A stretch of 22,948 bases of DNA. It comes from CAYTZN01 sp964442495. GTDB taxonomy: Bacteria > Pseudomonadota > Gammaproteobacteria > Legionellales > Legionellaceae. The stretch spans positions 1 through 22,948 of the forward strand of contig CAYTZN010000022.1 of assembly GCA_964442495.1 (NCBI GenBank), read 5' to 3'. The position numbers were made by a program, and so were the translations under genes. Under the pieces are notes generated by a model that was not told the origin of the DNA, did not search any database, and worked only from the letters and a program-made list of their open reading frames with translations. How positions within the stretch are numbered: position 1 is the first letter of the stretch; the number at the start of each line of letters is the position of its first letter. Shown one piece after another: positions 14,185 through 21,620 of this stretch.

Positions 14185-14214
14185 TCCCCCCACGCTGCGC
14201 GCGGTGGAGAGGGA
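14185..14214. repeat. GC-rich imperfect hairpin
   Basis: TCCCCCCAC (14185-14193) faces GGTGGAGAGGGA (14203-14214) across a GC-rich loop, with CCAC/GTGG and CCC/GGG as the paired blocks. It resembles the tail of a dispersed intergenic repeat. There is no U-run. Confidence 0.35.
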
Positions 14215-14314
14215 GAACACTTTTTAGTTGATAACAGGCCCTAATCTACATAAAAAATCTAAGGATAAAGCAAAAGAGTGAAAGATGAGGTTACCTAACG
14301 GGTGAAGTATTTAA

Positions 14315-14391
14315 AGAGAAGTGGCACATTTTGACTTGCTGATTTGCAAGGCGACATTGCTGTAAGCAACATAACAACATCGCCCTTCTCT
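14315..14391 (-). terminator. Branched inverted-repeat structure at the ppiD 3' end
   Basis: On the minus strand AGAGAAG (14391-14385) pairs with CTTCTCT (14321-14315). Inside it, GGCGA/TCGCC (14384-14380 with 14354-14350) encloses TTGCT/AGCAA, and a second stem CTTGC/GCAAG lies at 14335-14350. It is followed by TTAAAT only, so termination strength is doubtful. It begins 9 bp after the ppiD stop. Confidence 0.35.
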
Positions 14392-14400
14392 GTATTTTAC

Positions 14401-16266
14401 TTAATTCTTAACAATCTTAGCTTTGCTCATTAAATCGCTTACGTACAAATCATAATCCATACGACCATAGTTAGCTTCAATTTGTTGGGTAATGCTTGCG
14501 AATTGTTCTTTATCTAACGTGTTTAAATCACCATCATTGATTTTAGTTAAATGAACGATAACATAATCACCGTTATTCAAGCTTCTTCCTACTTTAGCGC
14601 CAATACGTGGCAAGTTAAATGCCATTTCATTGATTGATGTAGAAGGCGTTTCCATATCACGGGAAGCATTTGATATTAACTTCCATTCCAATTTACGCTT
14701 GATTTGCTCTTCTTTATTTGGATTAGCCGCTAACAGTTGCCTGCCCCACTCACGCGCTGCAGCCTTCGCCTTTTTGATGAGCAATTTTTGCTCAACAATC
14801 ATTTTCACTTCAGAGAAAGCACGCTCAGTAGCAGGGAAATGTTTGTAGACACGCAACACAACCACGGATTCATTGTCCAGCTGAAATGGCTCGCTATTGT
14901 TTCCAAGACCCAAAACGTCGTGACTAAATGCAGCTTGAATCACTTGTTTATTTTTAGAAAACTCATCCTCACCACCAACACGTGCAATAGGTGTCGAGCG
15001 CTGAACCTTTAATTTAAGGGCATCTGCGACAGAGGATAAAGAGTCCGGTGTTTGATAACTGAGATCAGAGAGTTGCTCTAAAAGTTGTGCATATTTAGCT
15101 TGAGCAAGATCTGCTAGCAGCTGCTCCTGAATAGCCCCTTTAACTTCTGCCAAAGGCTTTAACGTTGCAGGTTTATAGGTTATTAACTTAAACAACTCAT
15201 AACCATGTTGAGATGCTACAGGAGGCAGCAATTTACCTGGCGTGGTTAAGTTAATAAGTGCCTTATCAAACACCGATTGCCCTGCAACTATCCAAGGTAA
15301 AACACCCCCATTAACTGCGGATATTTTGTCTGAAGATAATTTTCTAACATTCTCTTCAAAACGGGAGGGATCTTTCTGTAATGCATTGTACGTCTCATCT
15401 GCCAACTGTTTAATCTGCTGCTTTTCACTTTCTGAAGAGCTCGGCGAAACAGCAAACAAAATGTGAGCCACTTGCCATTGCGTTGGCGTGTAGTAATTGC
15501 TCTGATTCTCTTCATAGTAGCGTACTACTTGTTCATCCGAGACCTTAAGGTTTTGCTTTATGTCACTCATAGATAAACGTATATAATCTACTGCTACTTT
15601 TTCTGGCGTAAGAAACTCTTTTTGATGTTCTTTATAATAGGCATTCATTTCGTCATCGGTCACTTTCACATCTTTAGTGAACGTGGATGCGGGGATTTGC
15701 ATATAATCGTAATCCCGGGTTTGCATGTACAATTTTACAAATTGCTGAATTTCGCTCGGTAATGCAAACGCTGTTCCTATAAAGGCAAAACGCTGTTGGT
15801 TTAAAAGCATGCCTTGACGAACTTCTTTTTGAAAGGACTCAGGTGTAAACAAAGCATTGGTCAACGCTTGTTGGTACCTGTCTGCGGAAAAATGACCATC
15901 TTGCTGAAATTGAGGAATACTTAATATAGCGCTGTTAGCTTGCGCGGTTGCCACTTCAAAACCACTGGTTCTTGCCGATTGTAAGCTAACGCTATTAACA
16001 ATCATTTCATCAATCACCTGTTGCTTAAGCTGATTTTCACTGGCTGCCGTCATTAAAGAAGGATCACGCAATTGACGCGCCCGTCTATAATTAAGATCAA
16101 AATCCTGCTTTGATATCGCGTGCCCATTCACATCGACTTCTGCACGGGCTTCATGGCGTGATTGCATATAGTAATCAAGACCAAACAACGCAAACGTTGC
16201 AGTAATCAATATAATAATAACCCAAGCAATAACACCTTGAATTCGTTCATTTAGCTTTTGCAACAT
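14401..16266 (-). CDS. ppiD: Periplasmic folding chaperone PpiD (SurA_N/parvulin type)
   Basis: Inner-membrane-anchored chaperone that acts at the periplasmic exit of the Sec translocon. A short basic cytoplasmic end (MLQKLNERIQG) precedes one transmembrane helix (about 11-30), and the rest is periplasmic. A SurA-like N-domain (about 35-180, with VNGHAISKQDF) is followed by a degenerate parvulin domain at about 262-365 (VAHILFAVS, NGGVLPWI, HGYELFKL), then a C-terminal chaperone part. At 621 residues it matches E. coli PpiD (623). Only one parvulin domain is evident. It lies downstream of the hupB-tRNA unit, whose terminator separates them; E. coli has the same hupB-ppiD order. The ATG has only a weak GGA upstream. 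Confidence 0.93.
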   Translation of the reverse strand: MLQKLNERIQGVIAWVIIILITATFALFGLDYYMQSRHEARAEVDVNGHAISKQDFDLNYRRARQLRDPSLMTAASENQLKQQVIDEMIVNSVSLQSARTSGFEVATAQANSAILSIPQFQQDGHFSADRYQQALTNALFTPESFQKEVRQGMLLNQQRFAFIGTAFALPSEIQQFVKLYMQTRDYDYMQIPASTFTKDVKVTDDEMNAYYKEHQKEFLTPEKVAVDYIRLSMSDIKQNLKVSDEQVVRYYEENQSNYYTPTQWQVAHILFAVSPSSSESEKQQIKQLADETYNALQKDPSRFEENVRKLSSDKISAVNGGVLPWIVAGQSVFDKALINLTTPGKLLPPVASQHGYELFKLITYKPATLKPLAEVKGAIQEQLLADLAQAKYAQLLEQLSDLSYQTPDSLSSVADALKLKVQRSTPIARVGGEDEFSKNKQVIQAAFSHDVLGLGNNSEPFQLDNESVVVLRVYKHFPATERAFSEVKMIVEQKLLIKKAKAAAREWGRQLLAANPNKEEQIKRKLEWKLISNASRDMETPSTSINEMAFNLPRIGAKVGRSLNNGDYVIVHLTKINDGDLNTLDKEQFASITQQIEANYGRMDYDLYVSDLMSKAKIVKN

Positions 16267-16440
16267 TTAGGAAATTCCATATTTTCTAGGCTGTGAATCT
16301 AGTGTGTACATAAACGGAGGAAAGGTACTGCCAATTCAGCCCAATCCACAAAACTGACACGTTCACTCACACGGCGAATGTAGCATAAAATACCACATCA
16401 ATATCCATTAAGGTAGACTGCACGAACCCAAAAAAAACTA

Positions 16441-16466
16441 AAAAAAAACGCGCCTTTCGGCGCGTT
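16441..16466 (-). terminator. Rho-independent terminator of the hupB-tRNA unit
   Basis: On the minus strand AACGCGCC (16466-16459), loop GAAA, GGCGCGTT (16454-16447), then six more T (16446-16441): an 8-bp GC-rich stem, stable GNRA-type tetraloop and U-run. It lies 4 bp after the CCA of tRNA-Asp. Confidence 0.93.
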
Positions 16467-16470
16467 ATGC

Positions 16471-16547
16471 TGGCGGAGTGGACGGGGCTCGAACCCGCGA
16501 CCCCCGGCGTGACAGGCCGGTATTCTAACCAACTGAACTACCACTCC
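16471..16547 (-). tRNA. tRNA-Asp (GTC)
   Basis: The minus strand begins GGAGTGGTAGTTCAGTTGGT at 16547 and ends CCACTCCGCCA, so CCA is encoded (16473-16471). The acceptor GGAGTGG/CCACTCC pairs fully. The anticodon GTC is at 16513-16511 (loop CTGTCAC), and the T-loop is GTTCGAGCC. 77 nt. It follows tRNA-Val after 6 nt and precedes a strong terminator. Confidence 0.97.
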
Positions 16548-16553
16548 ATTTCT

Positions 16554-16629
16554 TGGTGGGTGCTGCAGGGATCGAACCTGCGACCCTCGCCTTGTAAGGG
16601 CGATGCTCTCCCAGCTGAGCTAAGCACCC
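16554..16629 (-). tRNA. tRNA-Val (TAC)
   Basis: The minus strand begins GGGTGCTTAGCTCAGCTGGG at 16629 and ends GCACCCACCA with encoded CCA (16556-16554). The acceptor GGGTGCT/AGCACCC pairs. The anticodon TAC is at 16596-16594 (loop CTTACAA), and the T-loop is GTTCGATCC. 76 nt. Only 6 nt separate it from the hupB stop codon, so it must be cut out of the hupB transcript or made from a promoter inside hupB. Confidence 0.97.
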
Positions 16630-16635
16630 AGAAAT

Positions 16636-16914
16636 CTATGCTTCTTGTACAGCTTCTTTCAATGACTTGCCAGCTTTAAACTTAGCAACGCGTGAAGCTT
16701 TAATTTGTATCGCTTGACCTGTTTGTGGATTACGACCAGTTCGTGCAGAACGATTTCCAGTCGAAAAAGACCCGAATCCCGGTAAAACTACTTGATCACC
16801 GCTTTTAAGTGCATCTGTAACAGCTAGCATAAAAGTATCTAGTACTCTGTTTGCATCAGCTTTAGTTACACCTGAACCACTAGCGATTGCTTCAACCAAT
16901 TCACTTTTATTCAT
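16636..16914 (-). CDS. hupB: DNA-binding protein HU (HupB type)
   Basis: Small nucleoid protein that bends and compacts DNA. The 92 residues show the whole HU fold: MNKSELVEAIA helix pair, the dimer core, VVLPGFGSFS, and the DNA-binding arm with RNPQTGQAIQI, ending KFKAGKSLKEAV. The arm's invariant proline is present (NPQTG). GGGG lies 5 nt before the ATG. A strong promoter lies 40-70 bp upstream, so it can be expressed independently of lon. It is cotranscribed with tRNA-Val and tRNA-Asp, since no terminator separates them. The order lon-hupB-ppiD is conserved with E. coli. Confidence 0.96.
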   Translation of the reverse strand: MNKSELVEAIASGSGVTKADANRVLDTFMLAVTDALKSGDQVVLPGFGSFSTGNRSARTGRNPQTGQAIQIKASRVAKFKAGKSLKEAVQEA

Positions 16915-16953
16915 CTTTTCCCCTTTCAGTTATTCATCCTTTACCCGGAGTTG

Positions 16954-16982
16954 ATTACATCAGTTAAACCAACTCTAGTCAA
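16954..16982 (-). promoter_or_regulatory. Sigma-70 promoter of hupB
   Basis: On the minus strand TTGACT (16982-16977), a 17-nt spacer and TGTAAT (16959-16954): 5 of 6 and 5 of 6 matches with ideal spacing. The start near 16947 gives a leader of about 33 nt with Shine-Dalgarno AAAGGGG. Confidence 0.75.
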
Positions 16983-17001
16983 GCTGTTACATCCCTGAAG
17001 A

Positions 17002-17016
17002 CCCGCCAGTAGCGGG
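17002..17016 (-). terminator. Small hairpin after lon
   Basis: On the minus strand CCCGC (17016-17012), loop TACTG, GCGGG (17006-17002), followed by TCTTC, not a real U-run. It is a possible weak terminator or RNA-stabilising stem between lon and the hupB promoter. Confidence 0.3.
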
Positions 17017-17036
17017 CAACGACAGGAATATACGCG

Positions 17037-19481
17037 TTATTGAGGAGCATGTAAATCATTATTTACATTTTTTTGCGTACTTTTTGAAAGTTCCTCTGTA
17101 TCTGAAATAATTGGTGTAATTATAACCAAAGGATTTCTTTGTAAAGCAATCTCCAAGACCTGTTCTATGGTCTTCACCGGGTGAATGGTGAGTTTTCTAA
17201 GTACATTGTCAGGAATTTCTGTTAAATCTTTTTTATTGTCTAAAGGAATAATAACATGCTTTATTCCCCCTCGATGAGCTGCCAATAACTTTTCCTTTAA
17301 ACCGCCTATTGGAAGCACTTGGCCACGAAGCGTAATTTCACCTGTCATTGCCACGTCTGCGCGAACAGGAATGTGTGTAACAACCGAAACAAGCGCTGTG
17401 CACATACCAATCCCCGCACTAGGGCCATCTTTTGGTGTTGCACCTTCAGGAACATGGATATGAAAATCATTCTTCTCATAAAAATCTTCAGGAATACCAA
17501 ATGATTTTACACGGCCTCTTACAACCGTCATTGCAGCATGGATAGATTCTTGCATGACCTCACCAAGTTGCCCTGTATGCAAAGTTTTGCCTTTACCTGG
17601 CATCATGGATGCTTCAATGGTTAATAGTTCTCCACCTACGCTAGTCCATGCCAAACCGGTTACTTGCCCCACTTGATCAAAACTTTCAGCAGAACCATAA
17701 TGGAATTTTTTAACGCCTAAATACTTCTCGATGTTATTTCGAGTCACATTCACTTTTTTAACGCGTTTACTGGTCAAAATATCTTTGACAACCTTACGGC
17801 AAATATGAGCAATATCTCTCTCAAGATTCCGCACGCCAGCTTCCCGCGTGTAGTGACGAACAATTTCATGAATTGCGGCGTCATTGATATCAATTTCATC
17901 CGTTTTCAGACCATTAAGTGTCAATTGCTTTGGAACCAAATAATTTTCAGCAATATTCACTTTTTCATCTTCGGTATAACCTGCAAGACGAATCACCTCC
18001 ATTCTATCGAGCAATGGCGCTGGTATCTCAAGTGAATTTGCAGTTGCAATGAACATGACATCGCTTAAATCATAATTAACCTCTAAATAATGATCATTAA
18101 ACGTATGGTTTTGCTCAGGGTCTAACACTTCAAGCAACGCTGAGGCAGGATCCCCACGAAAATCCATGGCCATTTTGTCTACTTCATCTAACATGATGAG
18201 TGGGTTTTTAACGCCAGCTTTGCAAAGTTTTTGTATGATTTTACCAGGCATAGAACCTATATAAGTACGACGATGACCACGAATTTCTGCTTCATCTCTT
18301 ACTCCGCCCAATGCAATCCGTATGAATGTCCGACCGGTGGCATTCGCGATAGATTGACCTAATGAGGTTTTTCCTACGCCAGGGGGACCTACTAAACAAA
18401 GAATAGGGCCCTTCAAGCGTTTAACACGCTGTTGAACGGCAAGGTATTCAATAATACGTTCTTTAACCTTTTCTAAACCATAGTGATCTTTATCTAGTAA
18501 TTTTTCAGCTTTTGCTAAATCAAACTGTATTTTATTTCTTTTTTTCCAAGGCACGGACAACATCCAATCCAAATAGTTTCGGATCACAGTTGCCTCTGCT
18601 GACATTGGCGACATCATTTTCAATTTGTGCAATTCAGCCAAAGCTTTTTCTTTCGCTTCCTTCGGCATGCCAGCTTTAATAATTGATTTTTCTAATTGCT
18701 CAAGCTCGTTACCTTCTTCACCCATCTCGCCTAATTCTTTCTGAATGGCTTTAATTTGTTCATTAAGGTAATACTCGCGCTGGCTTTTTTCCATTTGACG
18801 CTTCACACGGCCACGCACGCGTTTTTCTACTTGAAGTAGATCAATTTCATTTTCAATAGCCGCCATCAACCGCTCAAGTCGTATCCCCTCATCAAGGGTC
18901 TCAAGCAAAGCTTCTTTATCTTCAATTTTAAGGCTTAGATGGGCCGCAATAGTGTCTGCAAGCCGTCCTGGTTCTTCAATACTGGCAAGAGAACCAAGCA
19001 CTTCTGGAGGGATTTTTTTATTAAGTTTTATGTACTGTTCAAATTGCGACATTAAAGAACGCATCATAATTGTGATTTCTTGCGCTTCATACGCTTCACA
19101 AACATCTTCTATATTTTCTACTACCGCCGCCATGTAACCGTTGTCTTGGGAGTATGAAAGAGCTTTAGCGCGTTGCTCACCTTCTACTAATACTTTCACC
19201 GTACCATCGGGTAATTTTAAAAGCTGCAAAACACTCGAAATGGTTCCAACATCAAACAAATCATCTGGTGTTGGATCATCGTTCGCTGATTTTCGTTGAG
19301 CCACTAAGAAAATTTTCTTATTATCCACCATGGCTGCTTCTAACGCCTTGATAGACTTTTCACGGCCAACAAACAAAGGAATAACCATGTGTGGGTATAC
19401 CACTACGTCCCTCAGAGGAAGTACTGGTATTGATGATTGCAACTCAGTTTCAGCTATTACCAATTCATTTTCATTTGACAT
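17037..19481 (-). CDS. lon: ATP-dependent protease Lon
   Basis: Cytoplasmic AAA+ serine protease that degrades misfolded and regulatory proteins. The N-domain (about 18-210, VLPLRDVVVYPHMVIPLFVGR) is followed by a coiled-coil stretch (about 225-260). The AAA+ module has Walker A GPPGVGKT (365-372), Walker B LIMLDEVDK (428-436) and the RGHRRTYIGSMPG segment. The protease domain has PKDGPSAG (S688) and the paired lysine K731 (GGLKEK). At 814 residues it is about 30 longer than E. coli Lon, the excess being a poorly conserved C-terminal tail with ITPIISDTEELSK. It follows clpX by 17 bp, which indicates cotranscription. No heat-shock promoter is visible in that short gap. Confidence 0.97.
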   Translation of the reverse strand: MSNENELVIAETELQSSIPVLPLRDVVVYPHMVIPLFVGREKSIKALEAAMVDNKKIFLVAQRKSANDDPTPDDLFDVGTISSVLQLLKLPDGTVKVLVEGEQRAKALSYSQDNGYMAAVVENIEDVCEAYEAQEITIMMRSLMSQFEQYIKLNKKIPPEVLGSLASIEEPGRLADTIAAHLSLKIEDKEALLETLDEGIRLERLMAAIENEIDLLQVEKRVRGRVKRQMEKSQREYYLNEQIKAIQKELGEMGEEGNELEQLEKSIIKAGMPKEAKEKALAELHKLKMMSPMSAEATVIRNYLDWMLSVPWKKRNKIQFDLAKAEKLLDKDHYGLEKVKERIIEYLAVQQRVKRLKGPILCLVGPPGVGKTSLGQSIANATGRTFIRIALGGVRDEAEIRGHRRTYIGSMPGKIIQKLCKAGVKNPLIMLDEVDKMAMDFRGDPASALLEVLDPEQNHTFNDHYLEVNYDLSDVMFIATANSLEIPAPLLDRMEVIRLAGYTEDEKVNIAENYLVPKQLTLNGLKTDEIDINDAAIHEIVRHYTREAGVRNLERDIAHICRKVVKDILTSKRVKKVNVTRNNIEKYLGVKKFHYGSAESFDQVGQVTGLAWTSVGGELLTIEASMMPGKGKTLHTGQLGEVMQESIHAAMTVVRGRVKSFGIPEDFYEKNDFHIHVPEGATPKDGPSAGIGMCTALVSVVTHIPVRADVAMTGEITLRGQVLPIGGLKEKLLAAHRGGIKHVIIPLDNKKDLTEIPDNVLRKLTIHPVKTIEQVLEIALQRNPLVIITPIISDTEELSKSTQKNVNNDLHAPQ

Positions 19482-19498
19482 AATGAGTCCCTATATCC

Positions 19499-20776
19499 TT
19501 ATTCAACCCCACCTGCAGTAGATTGCTTTTTTTCTTCCTCACTTGAATACACCAGCAAAGGTTTTTCAGTGTTATTGACTACGTTTTCATCAACCACCAC
19601 TTTACTGACGCCTTCAATAGAAGGTAGTTCGTACATCGTATCTAAAAGAATACTTTCAAGGATTGATCGTAAGCCACGTGCACCAATTTTTCGCGTCAAT
19701 GCCTTTTTAGCGATTTGTTTTAGTGCTTCTTCTCTAAACTCTAACTCTGTGTCTTCCATTTTAAAAAGAGCATGAAACTGTTTTGTTAGAGCATTTTTAG
19801 GTTTGGTTAAAATATCGATTAATGCTGTCTCATCTAACTCTTGCAGTGTTGCTACAACAGGAAGTCGACCAACAAATTCAGGTATCAGTCCATATTTAAC
19901 AAGGTCTTCTGACTCAAGGGTACTAAACGTTTTGCTAAGATCAGTGTTTTCTTTTTTATTTTTAAGTTGTGCAGAAAAACCGATTCCAGCTTTATCGCTT
20001 CTATCTCGAATAACTTTTTCAAGGCCTGCAAAAGCGCCGCCACATATAAACAAGATGTTAGACGTGTCCACTTGTAAAAACTCTTGTTGTGGATGTTTAC
20101 GACCACCTTGCGGGGGAACAGAAGCAACGGTTCCTTCAATCAATTTTAACAACGCTTGCTGAACACCTTCGCCAGAAACGTCTCGCGTGATAGAAGGATT
20201 GTCAGATTTGCGGGAGATTTTATCGATTTCATCAATATAAACAATACCTTGCTGCGCTTTCTCAACGTCATAATCACATTTTTGCAACAATTTTTGAATA
20301 ATATTTTCAACGTCTTCACCCACGTACCCTGCTTCGGTCAATGTGGTTGCATCAGCCATTGCAAAAGGAACATTGAGTAAACGTGCCAATGTTTCAGCAA
20401 GTAATGTCTTACCACTACCGGTTGGCCCTATTAGTAAAATATTACTTTTACCTAGCTCAACACCATCTTCTGTTTTGTGGTGCATACGCTTGTAATGATT
20501 ATAAACAGCAACAGATAAAACTTTCTTGGCATGAGGTTGCCCTATGACATACTCATCAAGAAAAGCTGAAATTTCTTTTGGTGTGGGTAAATGAGTTTCA
20601 GGCTCTGCAGTGGTGTCCTGAACTTCTTCTCGAATAATGTCGTTACATAAATCAACACACTCATCACAAACAAAAACAGAGGGTCCTGCAATTAGTTTTT
20701 TTACTTCATTCTGGCTTTTACCACAAAAAGAGCAATACAAAACTTTATCCCCAGTCCCATCGCTGGCTTTACTCAT
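19499..20776 (-). CDS. clpX: ClpX, ATP-binding unfoldase of ClpXP
   Basis: AAA+ hexamer that recognises, unfolds and feeds substrates to ClpP. The N-terminal zinc-binding domain has C15, C18, C37 and C40 (CSFC..CDEC). Walker A is GPTGSGKT and Walker B is IVYIDEIDK; the pore loop GYVGEDV and the ClpP-contacting IGF loop (GIGFSAQL) are present, followed by GLIPEFVGRLP and the arginine region RGLRSILE. At 425 residues it matches E. coli (424). The Shine-Dalgarno AAGGGG is 7 nt upstream. It is separated from clpP by 203 bp containing inverted repeats and a candidate promoter, so it may be expressed both with and without clpP. Confidence 0.97.
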   Translation of the reverse strand: MSKASDGTGDKVLYCSFCGKSQNEVKKLIAGPSVFVCDECVDLCNDIIREEVQDTTAEPETHLPTPKEISAFLDEYVIGQPHAKKVLSVAVYNHYKRMHHKTEDGVELGKSNILLIGPTGSGKTLLAETLARLLNVPFAMADATTLTEAGYVGEDVENIIQKLLQKCDYDVEKAQQGIVYIDEIDKISRKSDNPSITRDVSGEGVQQALLKLIEGTVASVPPQGGRKHPQQEFLQVDTSNILFICGGAFAGLEKVIRDRSDKAGIGFSAQLKNKKENTDLSKTFSTLESEDLVKYGLIPEFVGRLPVVATLQELDETALIDILTKPKNALTKQFHALFKMEDTELEFREEALKQIAKKALTRKIGARGLRSILESILLDTMYELPSIEGVSKVVVDENVVNNTEKPLLVYSSEEEKKQSTAGGVE

Positions 20777-20820
20777 CTACAAACCCCTTTATTTGCTAGC
20801 TAATGCAATAGCCGAAACTT

Positions 20821-20850
20821 TTTATATATGGGCTATTTTAGTATTTGCAA
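20821..20850 (-). promoter_or_regulatory. Candidate promoter of clpX
   Basis: On the minus strand TTGCAA (20850-20845), an 18-nt spacer and TATAAA (20826-20821), about 45 bp before the clpX ATG. The -10 is good (5 of 6) and the -35 moderate (4 of 6). Confidence 0.4.
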
Positions 20851-20880
20851 GGCTTACTCAAAATTTTTTTAAACTATTAA

Positions 20881-20968
20881 AGCGAGCGTTAGTTTTTCTA
20901 CTCCCCTTCATTGCCACATTATTTACAATGTGAAACGGGGTTGCAAAAAAACCAACGTTCAGCTCGCT
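20881..20968 (-). terminator. Nested inverted repeats between clpP and clpX
   Basis: Three concentric pairs: AGCGAGC (20881-20887) with GCTCGCT (20962-20968), CCCC (20903-20906) with GGGG (20937-20940), and CACATT (20915-20920) with AATGTG (20927-20932). Read on the minus strand it starts 11 bp after the clpP stop and is followed by T/A-rich DNA without a clean U-run. It could be a partial terminator or mRNA-processing site. Confidence 0.4.
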
Positions 20969-20979
20969 AGAGAAGACAA

Positions 20980-21618
20980 TTACTCACTCACAACCAAAGC
21001 ATCTCTGTCATGCAGGACTTTATCGATCAAACCATAATCTGCCGCTTGTGTGGCGCTCATGAAGTTATCTCGTTCAGTATCGAGCATGATTTGCTCTGGT
21101 GTTTTATGAGTATGATGGGCCATAATATTGTTCAAACGCTCGCGCACAGCCAGTGTTTCGCGTGCATGAATTTCAATGTCCGTAGCTTGACCACGGTACC
21201 CACCCAACGGTTGATGAATCATTACCCTTGAATTCGGCAAGCAGTAACGTTTTCCACTTGCCCCTGCACAAAGTAGTAAAGCTGCGGCACTTGCTGCCTG
21301 CCCAATACACAATGTGCTTACATCAGGTTTAATGAATTGCATGGTATCGTAAATAGCCAGTCCTGCGGTAACAACACCACCAGGAGAGTTAATATAAAGA
21401 GAAATATCTTTCTCAGGGTTTTCTGATTCCAGAAATAACAATTGTGCAACAACAAGATTAGCCATGTGATCTTCTACTTCACCCAAAAGAAAAATAATTC
21501 TCTCTTTCAAAAGTCTTGAGTAGATGTCATACGAACGCTCTCCTCTTGAAGTTTGTTCGATAACCATTGGCACAAGGCCGCTGGCATTTCGTATCACATT
21601 GTCTGAATATCCTGTCAT
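20980..21618 (-). CDS. clpP: ClpP, proteolytic subunit of ClpXP
   Basis: Serine peptidase that forms the double heptamer chamber of ClpXP. The catalytic triad is S110 (GQAASAA), H135 (VMIHQPLGG) and D184 (TERDNFMSA). The N-terminal propeptide region before LVPMVIEQTSRGERSYDIYSR and the hydrophobic ClpX-docking surface are typical. At 212 residues it matches E. coli (207). The start has GGAGAG 6 nt upstream, inside the end of tig. Only 2 nt separate the tig stop from the ATG, so translation is probably coupled. Confidence 0.98.
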   Translation of the reverse strand: MTGYSDNVIRNASGLVPMVIEQTSRGERSYDIYSRLLKERIIFLLGEVEDHMANLVVAQLLFLESENPEKDISLYINSPGGVVTAGLAIYDTMQFIKPDVSTLCIGQAASAAALLLCAGASGKRYCLPNSRVMIHQPLGGYRGQATDIEIHARETLAVRERLNNIMAHHTHKTPEQIMLDTERDNFMSATQAADYGLIDKVLHDRDALVVSE

Positions 21619-21620
21619 TG

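Larger units (their letters stand above)
13796..14400. other. 605-bp convergent junction between fabI and ppiD, no gene
   Basis: No open frame worth calling. It contains the two identical inverted copies of the GGATGCCG palindrome (13888-13915, 14040-14067), a GC-rich hairpin (14185-14214) and a branched inverted-repeat structure just after ppiD (14315-14391). The rest is AT-rich without recognisable signals. Confidence 0.7.

Noticed and set aside
16999..17020. Strong terminator between lon and hupB
   Set aside because: The 5-bp stem is real, but the following TCTTC is not a U-run, so it is listed only as a weak site.
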